DNA of 64,000 nucleotides from Raphanus sativus (Eukaryota > Streptophyta > Magnoliopsida > Brassicales > Brassicaceae). The stretch spans positions 8,802,668 through 8,866,667 of the forward strand of contig NC_079519.1 in NCBI RefSeq assembly GCF_000801105.2. The letters run 5' to 3'. Below, piece after piece: positions 1 to 10,738 of this stretch (the first letter of the stretch is position 1; each line of letters starts with the position of its first letter). Position numbers and translations under genes: made by a program. The notes below the pieces were generated by a model, which saw only the letters and a program-made list of their open reading frames with translations, searched no databases and had not been told where the DNA came from.

Positions 1-540
1 TTTGTAAAATGATACAAAATTTGTTAACATTAAAATAACATCAACTAAAGTATCACTAACATGATACAAGATTCGTTAACATTAAAATAATATCAATTTT
101 TATTGAATTTATGATAGAACTACATTATAACTCATCAATAATTTGACCATCGAACATTTTACAAAATATGTTAGCGATTTAACAAAATTTGTAACAAGAT
201 ACAAAATTTGTTAACATGTCACAACATATGTTTGCGAGTTAACAAATGTTGTAACATGATACAAAATATGTTAGCATTAAAATAACATCAATTATAATCT
301 CGCTAACATGATACACAATTTGTTAACATTAAATTAACATCAACTTTGACTAGGTTTATAATAGAACTACATTATAACTTATCAATAATTTGACCACCAA
401 TATTTTATAAAATATGTTAGCGATTTAACAAAAATTGTAACAAAGATACAAAATTTGTTAACATGTTAGTGAGATAACAAATTTTGTAACATGACAAAAT
501 TTGTTAACATTAAAATAACATTAACTATAAAATGCATAAA
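1..540. repeat. AT-rich tandem duplication, period about 248 bp
   Basis: Two diverged copies of an AT-rich block lie in tandem. For example, the phrase ataatttgacca occurs near 137 and again near 385, each followed by an aaaatatgttagcgatttaac block. Short internal motifs of the aaaatttgttaacat type recur throughout. No coding potential is seen. It may be the inside of the Helitron whose 3' end is at 2189-2214, but its left end is outside the window. Confidence 0.6.
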
Positions 541-1677
541 CTTATTTCAAATTTAGACAATCATAATGAAAAACTTACCAGAAGCATAGTCATGAACTTG
601 TTTAACTTATACATTCACTTCCTAATTTGTAAACACGAATCTAAAGGATCAAACCCAAAAAAATAAAAAATAAAGTTTTAATGAAATTAACAAAGAAATT
701 AAAAAAATCAAAGAAACAATATAACTTAATCTGAATACTTTAGAAAAAAAATAGATAGCATATTGTTCATAAGTGAAAGAAGAGAAAAAAAAACATAAGA
801 AAATGAAAAATATTTAGGAAAAAAATGAAAGAGAAATAAGGAAAAGAAAAAAATAAAAGAAAAAAATGAGTCAGATGAACCAGAAGGGTTCAATCATCAA
901 TCAGAGTTGCTTCTAGGCCTGCGAGTAGATAGATAGGAGTGTTTAGTCAATGAAAACAGTGAATCATCAAGTGTGATAAGTCTCAAATTGGAACCTTCAT
1001 TAGAGGCATATAGGCCAATTTTCTCTAAAATAAAATGGCAAATTTGTGAATCAATTATTAAATCAAGGTTAATCTCTTAAAATATTTCTGTATTAATAAG
1101 TAAGAGATATATTTTTATGGCTACAAGAATGAAAACAGGAACTGGATCTTCTCTCTCGCAATTAGTTTTTTCTTATCGTCTTCATAGGCTTGGGTACTGG
1201 AATCCTTCCTTCTTTTGTTGCTTCTTTTCTTTTCTTTCATATTACATTTTGTTCCTTGACCCAAAGGTTCCAATTTTTATGAAACTCAGCGTTAAAAAAA
1301 TGAAAATAGTATTAAACTGCATAAAGTATTAATAGTTTCATTACCTCTAAATTGCATGATAAAAATATTGATTCATAATGTTATCTACTAATTAAACGAC
1401 TAAGATTATTTTCAATTCACCTATAAATTCATATCTGTATTCTTTTCTGATAAATTATATTATAAATGGATTTGCTTCGATGTGTGATTTTTCAATAGAG
1501 TTTCTTTATTTTCATAGAGAAATATATATATAGATATGGTATTTTTGTCTCTAAATATAGAGATGGAAAATATCATTCTATTACATTTTTTTCTTAAAAT
1601 ATAGAAACTCTATAATAGATTCATACAAAGGAGAAACTCACATTTATAATATAATTTATCTATTTTATGAGAAAAGA
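541..1677. other. AT-rich noncoding stretch, no gene seen
   Basis: Low-complexity A/T-rich DNA with an A-rich tract at about 655-870. The 71-residue open frame at 1117-1332 shows no domain and is treated as chance. Confidence 0.5.
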
Positions 1678-1830
1678 TAGAAGATGACAACACAAACATT
1701 AGCAAATTGTGATGAAAGCGTTAGAAGATGTTTGAACAAGAAGAATAACGTAGAAGATGACAACACAAACATTACTAAATTGTGATGAAAGCGTTAGAAG
1801 ATGTTTGAACAAGAAGAATAACGTAGCAAG
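1678..1830. repeat. 75-bp perfect-looking tandem duplication
   Basis: A unit starting tagaagatgacaacacaaac and ending aagaagaataacg is present twice in a row (about 1678-1752 and 1753-1827), differing by about one base (ttagca/ttacta). This suggests a recent replication-slippage or repair event. No gene is associated. Confidence 0.75.
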
Positions 1831-2188
1831 TTATTACAAATATGGATTAAATTAAGAGCTTAAGAAAGTGTATGACGTTGTCATCAACTCAATTGGCTTG
1901 ATTCAACTATCAAATTCTTTGTATTTTACTCCCTTTCGTATTTATTTACGTTGAGTTCGATTTGAATTTTTGGGTATGACTATTTTCTCTACCCCTATGT
2001 ATAAAGTTGTTAATAACTTGCTTCTGCGTCATGATTATTGAAATAGGAGTACTAATCAAAACTTATGTGAGAAAAATAATTCTTACACCTAGGATAACTT
2101 TCATACAATATATGCAAAATCATAAAATTGCACTAAATTATTTTCTCATTTTTACGTTTTTCATGAAATAAAAACATTAATCAAAACT

Positions 2189-2214
2189 CGTGCAACGCAC
2201 GGATCAATATCTAG
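2189..2214 (+). mobile_element. Helitron 3' terminus (plus orientation)
   Basis: A short hairpin (CGTGC, loop AAC, GCACG; 2189-2201) is followed ten bases later by CTAG at 2211-2214 and then T. This is the standard 3' end of plant Helitrons, which insert between A and T and end in a hairpin plus CTRR. The body would lie to the left; its 5' end was not found. DNA from here to 2881 is AT-rich and noncoding. Confidence 0.7.
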
Positions 2215-2910
2215 TACTAAATAAACTTTATAAAAAACATTTAACAAATTTTTTATTTTATAAAAAAGTTTAATGTTTGTAAACTTTTTAGTTTTATTAC
2301 AAATTTTGATAAAACAATAACTTTTAAATTTTCACATTCTAAAAACTTTTTTCCTTTTTATTAAAAATTTTAAAATTCAATTAAACTTTTAATTAATCAA
2401 GTGCTAGTTTTGGAATTATGAAAAATGTACTAAAGGGACAATTCAAAGATGTTACTATACCAAATGGACAACCATGCTGTTTTTTGTTCCATTTTGGAAA
2501 AATATTTAAATAATAAATAAGCTATTAATAAAACTAAAATATAAATATTGATAATGGTAGTTATTACATAATAATTTTAATTCATTAACGATATAAACGT
2601 AATTGACCATCGTAAGAATTAACGTGAACACCACACATAAAAATTGATTTTTCAAATAATATTATAAAAATAGATATGTCATCTACTCTTTGTTTTTTTT
2701 AACAATTAATATTACTATTTAAAATTAACAAGAAATACAAATAAGGACTGGATGGGTTCTGATTAGTTTTTTATTGACTATAGCGATTTAAAACTATCTC
2801 TAGGACTCTAGGGAAATTGTTTTTTTTAAGAGTGTAGTATACATTACATCATCGTATAATTTCTAAATCTATTAAATATAACTAGGATTAAACCCGTCCT
2901 ACGGGCGGGT

Positions 2911-3532
2911 TAGGTCTGGGCATTTTACCCGGATCCGAAGACCCGACCCGAAACCGACCCGAAAAAACCCGGTCCGGGTAGGAACCGACCCGATCAAATT
3001 ACCCTATCGGGTCTTGTTGTAGAGGACCCGCGGGTCTTGGACCCGACCCGACCCAAACCCGAAACCCGGCGGGTATCCGAATTAATAATATAAATTAAAT
3101 AAAATGAATCAATGGGGAGTCGAAGACGGGTTATTTGTCTACATAGCAAAGGGGTCATCCATTAGGAGACAACCAACTATTGTTCTATCTCGCATAGTTT
3201 AGTATATATACACATTTTAATATAATAAAAACACAAATTTTAAATAAAATGTCAAATATTTTCGGATATATTAATATTTTCAGATTTGTTTTTGTATTTT
3301 TAGGTATTTTTTAGGTTGAACCCGAACCAAACCCGACCCAGAACCGAACCGATAAATTCTAGTTACCCGAATGGATCCAACTATATAAGACCCGGACCCG
3401 GTACGACCCGAACCGACCCGGAACCGAAAATTTGAAATTACCCTCTCGGGTCCAAAACTCCTAGACCCGAAAGACCCGGACCCGAAAGGACCCGGCCCGA
3501 ACCCGACCCGACGACCCGAATGCCCAGGCCTA
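2911..3532. mobile_element. hAT-type MITE, 622 bp, inside the Helitron hairpin
   Basis: Terminal inverted repeats read TAGGTCTGGGCAT at the left and, reversed, TAGGCCTGGGCAT at the right. The 8-bp duplication GGGCGGGT flanks it exactly (2903-2910 and 3533-3540). An 8-bp target duplication and a TAGG-type terminus indicate the hAT superfamily. The interior is rich in CCCGACCCGAA-like repeats and encodes no transposase. The apparent open frames at 3280-3626 on the minus strand are only translated repeat (G/S/F/R-rich) and were not called. Confidence 0.85.
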
Positions 3533-3986
3533 GGGCGGGTAAACAAATTTGTGGCAGTGGGTTCCTTTTCATTATGTGATGGTAACACCACTGCTTGTTG
3601 TTTTTGAGATCATATGCTATGTACATCTTGAAGATTAGTATGATATACTCTTTAAGTTGTAATATTAATCGCGGTTTTGTTTATGGCTGGTGTATTTGTT
3701 TATGATAGATCTAGACTTGGTTTCTTGGTTATTGTTCAATATTATTTACCATCATATGAGTAATGAAGTCCTATGGAAAATACTTCATGTAAGTTAGTTT
3801 TTCACTATCTACATGTAAACTTGTCCAAATATACTTTCCTCTTTAAAAGAAGATTTGTTCCATCTTCTTTCATCTCTGCCTTCTGTCTTTTTTTTCATTT
3901 TTCCCTTTACCCGTCAAATTTAGGAACTTGTATAGTGAATAGACATGTATAATATTTTTTGTGTGTATATATATAAATAGATTTGT

Positions 3987-4390
3987 TTATGATTTGCGGA
4001 CCTTAATACTGGGGATGCTATCGAAGATTTCTTTGTAGACAATGTTATTCACTCCAGTTGCTGAGTCTTTTTCTTCTTGTAAAATGCTTAAACCTTCGCG
4101 TGATGTTATTCTTGAGAGAGCAATGTATAGTTGGCCATAACTGAAAACTTGTTTAAGCAAACATAGAATAATTAATTTCAAGCTTTGTCCTTGACTTCTG
4201 TTTATGGTCATTGCATATCATATTCTTATTGGAGATTGTCTTCTCTTAAGTATGAGTGGATGGTCTCAGACTATTAGAAATAAAATAATGATTTGGAATG
4301 AGACTCTTTTACCAGTATGTGTACATGTGAATATTTCACCTTCAATAATTTCTCTGTCATATGAATGACATAGACACTTACAATGATGTG
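3987..4390 (-). pseudogene. Helitron helicase (Pif1-like) C-terminal remnant
   Basis: The minus-strand translation of 3987-4211 contains the helicase motif TINRSQGQSL and the conserved tail GQLYIALSRITSREGL, followed by a NNIVYKEIF segment. This is the C-terminus of the RepHel protein of plant Helitrons. The frame can be followed further upstream to about 4390 through a conserved RRQ-P-R segment, but TGA and TAG stops interrupt it, so it is a dead fragment. No Rep (HUH nuclease) domain was found in the window. Orientation and position just inside the 3' hairpin at 2892-2910 fit membership in that Helitron. Confidence 0.85.
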
Positions 4391-4421
4391 GTTGAGAGTG
4401 AGATAAGCAGTCTCTTTACGT

Positions 4422-5444
4422 AAAAATATTTGGAAATAATAAAAATGTAAAAACTATACATTTTTCAGATAAATGTTTAATGTACTATTTCCATTTCCTA
4501 TATTATATATTTACTTTAAAATGTAACACTATACATTTTAATATAGATGTTTAACATAGTATTTCAATTTTTTATATTGAATATTTAGTTATTATTTATT
4601 TATTCTTATATAGTATATTTATTTGTTCTAATTTTTTTGCTTTTATATCAAATGCTAAGATTGCGATAGATGTTTAATGTAATATTTCTATTTCTTATGT
4701 TGTATATTTACTTATTATTTATTTTACTATATATTTTTCAGATAGATGTTTAATGTAATTTTTCTATTCTAATATTGTATATATACTTATTATTTTTTAT
4801 TTCTTATATTATATATATACTTATCTAATATTATGATATATGTTTAATGTAATATTTTTATTTCTTATATTATATATTTAGTTATCATTTATTTTACTAT
4901 ACATTTTCAAATAGATGTTTAATTTAGTTTTTCCATTTTTATATTATATTTACTTTTTCTTTATTTTCTTATTTTGTATATTCACTTATTTTAAATTTTT
5001 TGATTTTATATCAAATGATAATATTATGATAGATCTTTAATGTAATATTTTTATTTCTTATATATTATAATTACTTATTATTTATTTGTTCTGATAATTT
5101 ATATTTATTTATTCTAAAATTAAGATAAATAATATTTCAATTTCTTATATTGTATATTTACTTATTATTTATTTTTTCCTATATTTTATATTTACTTATA
5201 AAATAGTTATAAATAATAAAAATGTAAAACTATACATCTTTCATTAAGATGTTCAATGTAGTTTTTTCTTTCTTATATTGAATATATATACTTTTCTAAT
5301 TTTTTTGCTTTTATTTCAAATGGTAATATTACGATAAATATTTAATGTAATATTTCTATTTTTATATTGTATATTAAATTATTATTTATTTTACTATATA
5401 TTGTTCAGATAGATGTCTAATGTAATTTTTCTATTTCTTATATT
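4422..5444. repeat. AT-rich repeat segment, left copy of 1.02-kb direct repeat
   Basis: From aaaaatatttgg at 4422 to ctatttcttatatt at 5444 the sequence is almost base-for-base the same as 10739-11762; only scattered substitutions and about one net indel were seen. It is built of diverged units with phrases such as cagatagatgtttaatgtaat and tatatttacttattatttatt. The left copy ends abruptly against the truncated MULE coding region. Confidence 0.85.
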
Positions 5445-6966
5445 CTTATATTGGGTAACAAAGTATGTGGAAAAACATTTATGCTCAATTGGAGACCGAA
5501 TCGCTCAGCGGAGACACTGTACTCCAAAGTATGTTGGTAGTCTTTTCATTGATCGTGTTGGAATCATTGATGGGATAACTCCACAGCATATCACTGATGC
5601 AATGAGGAACATGTTTGGCATGAAGCTTGATTACACCACTTCATACAGAGCACTGTTATATGCACAAAAATTGGTGAGAGGATCAGCAGAAGAAGGGTAT
5701 TCGCGTCTGCCTTCATATCTCGAGCAAATCTCCATTGCAAATCCTGATTCTATCACGGCTATAGAACTTGATTCTATGAAAAGATTTAAGTATCTATTTC
5801 TCTCTTTTGGAGCTTCTATCAAAGGTTTTAAGTATCAGAGAAGGGTCATTGTGGTGGATGGAACTCACCTAAGTGGAAAGTATGGAGGTGTTATGTTAGT
5901 TGCAGCCGCACAAGATGGCAATTTTCAGATATTCCCATTGGCTTTTGGGATCGTGGATGCTGAAGATGAACCTTCTTGGGAATGGTTTTTCACAAAATTG
6001 GCTAGTTGTATATCTCATGACAAGCCTCTGGTGATAGTCTCCGACCGGCACGCGGCCATTAAAAGTGCGTGTGAGAAGGTGTTTCCTTGGGCAACCCGAG
6101 GAATATGTTATTATCACCTTCAAGATAACATTGTCAAAAAGTTTAAAGGGAAACATCTCATGTACTTGGTGAAAGGGGCTGCTTATGCGCACACGGTTTA
6201 CGATTTTGACCGGTACATGGCTGAGATACGGAGTGCAAACCCGGAACTTGCAACGTATTTGGAGAAGGCCGACGCCAGGCTATGGTCAAGGGTTTATTGT
6301 AAGGGGAACATGTTCAACATAAAAACAAGCAACATCGCTGAATCTTTTAATTCCGCACTGAAGCGAGCAAGAGGATTTCCGATTCCGTTCCTGCTGGAGT
6401 TCATAAGGCAGAAGTTAGGAAAATGGTATTGGAAAAGGAGGCAAGATGCTTTGAGTCTCCCAACTGAACATAGCCGGGGTGTTGAATACTTGCTTGCTGT
6501 TCGATCAGAGATAGCGGATACGATGACGGTCGAACCAATTGATGGATGGCGTTTCTTTGTCAAATGTGGCAAAATGGACTGTGTGGTTGATTTGGAACAT
6601 GTAAAGTGTGATTGTGGTGTCTATGGAGTGGAGAAAATACCTTGCTCTCATGCTATAGCTGTTGGAACACATGCTGGTTTGCATATCTCCACACTTGTAT
6701 GTCCACTTTACTCAAAGAATCATCTGTATGCAGGATACTCAGAGAATATATATCCTATCGTGTCACAACATATTGAGGAACGAGAATGCTTTCCTCCAAA
6801 CGTAAAGCGTGGTCCGGGGAGACAGAAGAAATAAAGATGGCAATCTTGGTTGGAGCTATCTAGGATGAGAGGACACAAACCCAGGAAGAAACACAAGGCA
6901 CGGAGATGCTCAAACTGCAAGGAAACTGGCCATACGAAACCACAATGTACACAACCAGTTGACTAG
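5413..6966 (+). pseudogene. Mutator-like (MULE) transposase, N-truncated, nonsense near C-terminus
   Basis: The open frame 5413-6834 (473 codons) carries the MULE transposase core: VVDGTH (D about residue 149), VSDRHAAI (D about 211), the HLQDN segment at about 235 and NIAESFNSAL with the likely catalytic Glu, then a SWIM zinc finger (CDCG...CSHA, about residues 404-418). About the first 15 residues come from the AT-rich flank, so the true N-terminus is missing. A TAA at 6832-6834 ends the frame, yet the same frame stays open to TAG at 6964-6966 and encodes a CCHC knuckle (CSNCKETGHTKPQC). One base change probably cut this knuckle off. The element carries no intact left terminal repeat. Probably inactive. 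Confidence 0.88.
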
Positions 6967-7440
6967 TTGTCCAGACGACCTAAATTTAAGTCGTCCAGTC
7001 TTGATTACCCGTCCAGACGACTAATTCTTAAGTCGTCCAGTGTTTCGTCTACCAGATAACCTTCAAGACGACTAATTCTTAAGTCGTCCAGAAGACCTTC
7101 TACTATCCCTTCAAGTGTATTTTTTTTAGACGACCTTTTACTAAGTCGTCCAGTGTATTTTATTTTTAGACTACCTTCTACTATCCCTTCAAGTGTATTT
7201 TTTTAGACGACCTTTTACTAAGTCGTCCAGTGTATTTTATTTTTAGACTACCTTCTACTATTTTTAGACTACCTTATTTGTAAGTCGTCCAAACCTACCA
7301 GACGACTTATTTGTAAGTCGTCCAGCTGGAAAACCTTCCAGACGACTTATTTGTAAGTCGTCCAGCTGGATCCAGACGACTTATTTGTAAGTCGTCCAGC
7401 TGGAAAACCTTTCAGACGACTTATTTGTAAGCTGTTTGTT
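6955..7440. repeat. Palindromic GACGACTT/AAGTCGTC repeat array (1)
   Basis: Many copies of short palindromes of the form gacgactta...taagtcgtc separated by cca/cct spacers, including tandem units in which ccttctactatcccttcaag recurs. Each unit can fold as a hairpin. The array directly follows the transposase and overlaps the 3' end of the captured DUF1985 gene on the other strand. Confidence 0.8.
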
Positions 7441-8029
7441 ACTAACCCCGGTTTCTTTGGCTTTAGGGGTAGGCTGTTTGTTACTAACCCCGGTTTCTTT
7501 GGCTTGAGGGGTAGCCTGATTGGTGACACCAACCTTCTTCTCCACAGCTTCCAATCTATCGGACATCTTCCTAATCTCCCTGATGCATTTCTTAAACCCA
7601 TCTTTCATCATTTCAACTACGTTAGAGGTGTAGGAGTTGAACATATTTTCCAACTCCTCTCTGGTCACCCAACTAGCCTCTTCTCTAGCCTCTTCTCTAG
7701 CCTCTTTAGGAGCCTCTTTACGAGCTTTCTTCCGAGGTCTCTGATTGTCTTCCTCCTCCTCCTCCACCTCCACCACAACCATCTCTTTGGCTCTTTTCGA
7801 TGGAGTCACAACCTTACGTTTTGTACCAGTGACTTCCCAGCAATCCATGGTCCACTTCCACGGTCTCCGATCATACATGACTTTAATGATGTTCTCCGCG
7901 GGCACGTCCTCAACCTCAGAGTCCCATTTTGGTCACATTTCACTAATGTCCTTCTCAACAAAGTTGATCTCGCGGGTCTGCAGTAAATAGAAGAAGAATC
8001 GAGTTAGATATTTGAAACAAAATACTAAA

Positions 8030-8295
8030 TAGACGACTTAATTATAAGTCATCTACTAAGTCGTCCAGCTGGACGACCTTCCAGACGACTTATTATAAGT
8101 CGTCTACTAAGTCGTCCAGCTTGAAGACCTTCCAGACGACTTATAATAAGTCGTCTACTAAGTCGTGCAGCTGGAAGACCTTCCAGACGACTTATTATAA
8201 GTCGTCTACTAAGTCGTCCAGCTGGAAGACCTTCCAGACGACTTATAATAAGTCGTCTACTAAGTCGTCCAGCTGGAAGACTTTCCAGACAACTT
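8030..8295. repeat. Palindromic repeat array (2), 51-bp period, in intron 2
   Basis: About five tandem copies of a 51-bp unit combining ttccagacgacttat, aagtcgtctactaagtcgtc and an agctgg spacer. The phrase tcgtcc(agctgg) recurs at about 8061, 8112, 8163, 8214 and 8265. Each unit holds two nested palindromes. The array fills the proposed intron between exons 2 and 3 of the captured DUF1985 gene. Confidence 0.85.
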
Positions 8296-9244
8296 AATTA
8301 AGTGAAGATGGAAAGGTATCTGACTCAAGATAGCAGCTTTCATGAATCTGCGGCCTCTGCTGCCTTCGTAAGCCAGAATCGGTGGAAGCGGACTGTTTGG
8401 ACTGTTTTCTCTGGGACTACCAAAACTAGCACCCATTCCCGGCAGAGCTTCGTACGCCCAGACCTGAAGAACTTGTATAAACCCATCCACGGTGTAACAG
8501 CCAGTAAGATCTTTGTTCCACAAAGAGTCCATCAGCACCTTAAACGCGACTCTCCCCCATGGATAATTCTCAAACCGTTCTAAATCCATCACTAGCCTTG
8601 CCAGGGTAGCTCGTGTAGCGGTTGAAAATTTTCTCCCTTCAATGAATCTAGTGAAGATGGAAAGGTACGCGAGCCGCTTGCGATCTTCCGTGGACCAATC
8701 CCCGCTTCTCTTCAGTGCATCTATTATCTGATCAGTAGTTGGCCCAGCTTCCAGATGAACTCCCATCATCCCCCAGAAAGAAACCATCTCTGGGGTAACT
8801 TCACATTTTGGTGTCTCAAGGTCCTCGATGTACTCGCAGTTTAGACCAGTGATCATTTCAAACTCTAACAGTGAAAACCTCAAAGGTTCTGGACCAACGA
8901 GAGACCACATCTCGTACTTCTTCTTAATGTCCAGCTTTAAACAGAGCATGTGGTGAACCAGCCTTGAAGCCCAACCAAATCCCTGCTCCTTGAACTTGAT
9001 GAAAACTCCCAATCTCGACTCCTTGAGCTCTTCAAATTCTTTGTTAGTGAGAGTTCCCTTAAGAGCAGTATGCAACCTGTTGTTATCCGAATGATACGAA
9101 ATGCTATGCTGGGGTTCTGGCTCTTCCCCTAATGTGTATAACCTACGGGGGAGTTCTGGAATATCCATCCTTTTTGTCTGCAAAATAATCAAAGACAACA
9201 ATAGAAGTCAGAACACAAGCTAAATCAATCACGCCTTAATTGTT

Positions 9245-9425
9245 ACTCCAGACGACTTAGTAGACGACTTAAATATAAGTCGTCTGGAAAGTCGTCCAAC
9301 TGGACGACTTAGTTGACGACTTATATTTAAGTCGTCTGAAAAGTCTTCCAAATGGACGACTCGTCTACTAAGTCGTCCAGTTGGAAGACTTTCCAGACGA
9401 CTTACTTACAAGTCTTCCAGTAGAA
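9245..9425. repeat. Palindromic repeat array (3), in intron 1
   Basis: Further gacgactta/taagtcgtc palindromes fill the proposed first intron of the DUF1985 gene. Isolated copies of the same palindrome recur at about 10050-10130 and 10510-10575, so the family is spread over the whole element. Confidence 0.75.
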
Positions 9426-9579
9426 AAATTTCAAGCGGACCTGATTAGTCGCAGAAGGAGTTGGAGTACTCGTCATTGTGGTTATAGATCTGAAAAAATA
9501 AACGTCAAACGGTGAGAATGAGTAAATTGATAGAGACAACGTTTTATGTTCATCTTTTCCTCGAGATTGATGACTTACC

Positions 9580-9800
9580 GGCGTTAGGGTTTACAGAGAA
9601 ACGGCGCTACGGTTTACAGAGAAGAAGTGGCGGCGCTAGGGTTTAGAAGAAGCGGCGGCGCTAGGGTTTAGAAGAAGCGGCGGTGCTAGTTAGTGTTTAG
9701 AGGAAGCGGCGGTGAGAACGTTGGTGAGCACGGTGGCGAGGGCGACGGTTTGTTCGGAAATAGTGGAAGCGGGGGCGCTAGGGTTTAGAGGAATCGGTGG
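9580..9800. repeat. Short G-rich minisatellite with telo-box motifs
   Basis: A unit like cggcgctagggtttagaagaag is repeated imperfectly upstream of the captured gene's first exon. At least four exact AGGGTTTA motifs (telo-box, AAACCCTA on the gene's strand) are present. Plant promoters and 5' leaders often carry telo boxes, so this may be the promoter or leader of the captured gene; that is inference. Confidence 0.55.
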
Positions 9801-10575
9801 CGCTAGGATTAGAAGAAGCTGCGGCGACAACGGTGAGAATGAAGTGAGATAGATAGCCGACGTTGAGAACGATGGTTTGTTCGGAAATAGTGGGAATTTG
9901 AATCGCCTTTGATATCGCCGGTGAGAGAGAACTGTTAGGGTTTCTGAATTTCGCGGAAAATGAAACAAAACAAAAATCACCTTATATATTGGGTAAATAA
10001 TCCGGTTAGCTTAAAAAGTTTATTGGTAAACTTTAAGGTTTGGTCCGGTTTACACGACTTATTCTGGCTGATAATGTACATCAGACGACCTAATATTTAG
10101 TCGTCTGTGCACAGAAGACTAAATATTAAGTCGTCCCAGACCCTAAAATGAACCCCTAAACTAAAATGACTAAATTAACTTACTAACCACGTTATAAAAT
10201 CAAATTATACTTCAATAGTGTTTACTATACACAGAAATGAACACGCTTAGGTAATTTTAAAAATTTTCAAAAACGGTTTTAATGCTTTCCAAAATCTAAC
10301 CCTAAGAACACATACAATACTACAACATATGTTGATGAAACATAAACAAAAGAATATCATGACTCACTACTTTCACTCATCTGGGCTGAAAACAATTGAA
10401 ATTTGTTATATATTAATTTATATCTCTTAAGACATATGTTAATTACATAATTCCAATTTTTCACTTATCAAAATATTTTTTACAAAATTTTTAAATTATG
10501 TTTAAGAATAACTGTGCAGACGACTTTGAGTTAAGTCGTCTGGACGAATTATTTTCAAGTCGTCTAAACAGACGA

Positions 10576-10738
10576 CTTGCGAGGGGTAGAAACGTAAAAA
10601 AAATCCGTTTTTTTGTTTGTTCACAAGGAGATAGTTGTAATTTCAATAGCCTTTTAGGTTAATTTTGCATTTGACCCAAGTTGGGGTATTCTTTTGGGTT
10701 TGACTCCAAGTTTTGAGTCACACTTGGCAATTCTCCCG
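10576..10738. mobile_element. Right end of the MULE (terminal inverted repeat side)
   Basis: The sequence ends ...cacttggcaattctcccg at 10738; read inward on the minus strand it begins CGGGAGAATTGCC, a terminus I know from crucifer Mutator-like elements. It is followed by AAAAATATT (10739-10747), which is also the start of the left AT-rich copy at 4422-4430, consistent with a 9-bp MULE target-site duplication. The matching left terminal repeat is absent, so the element is 5'-deleted. Confidence 0.55.

Larger units (their letters stand above)
7381..9476 (-). pseudogene. Captured DUF1985-domain gene inside the MULE, broken
   Basis: Three exons can be proposed on the minus strand, all phase 0: exon 1 at 9441-9476 (MTSTPTPSATNQ, donor GTCCGC), exon 2 at 8320-9177 (acceptor TTTGCAG; begins TKRMDIPELPRRLY), and exon 3 from 7977 (acceptor TACTGCAG) to about 7381. 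Exon 2 carries the DUF1985 region (MLCLKLDIKKKYEMW...FEMITGLNCEY). This family is common in crucifer transposons alongside Ulp1-like protease genes. Damage: an in-frame TGA at 7933-7935 in exon 3, and the exon 2 donor appears to read AT instead of GT after 8320. Exon 3 continues as a K/E-rich, probably coiled-coil tail with a duplicated ETGVSNKQ repeat. No Ulp1 protease domain was seen. Exon joins are inferred. Confidence 0.7.

Noticed and set aside
1117..1332. 71-codon ORF
   Set aside because: No domain, AT-rich surroundings, no conservation evidence.
3280..3626. Two minus-strand ORFs (103 and 62 codons)
   Set aside because: They translate the ACCCGA repeats of the hAT MITE.
7000..9425. Palindromic repeat arrays as a CRISPR array
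   Set aside because: Eukaryotic context, spacers not unique, units are simple tandem palindromes and there are no cas genes.
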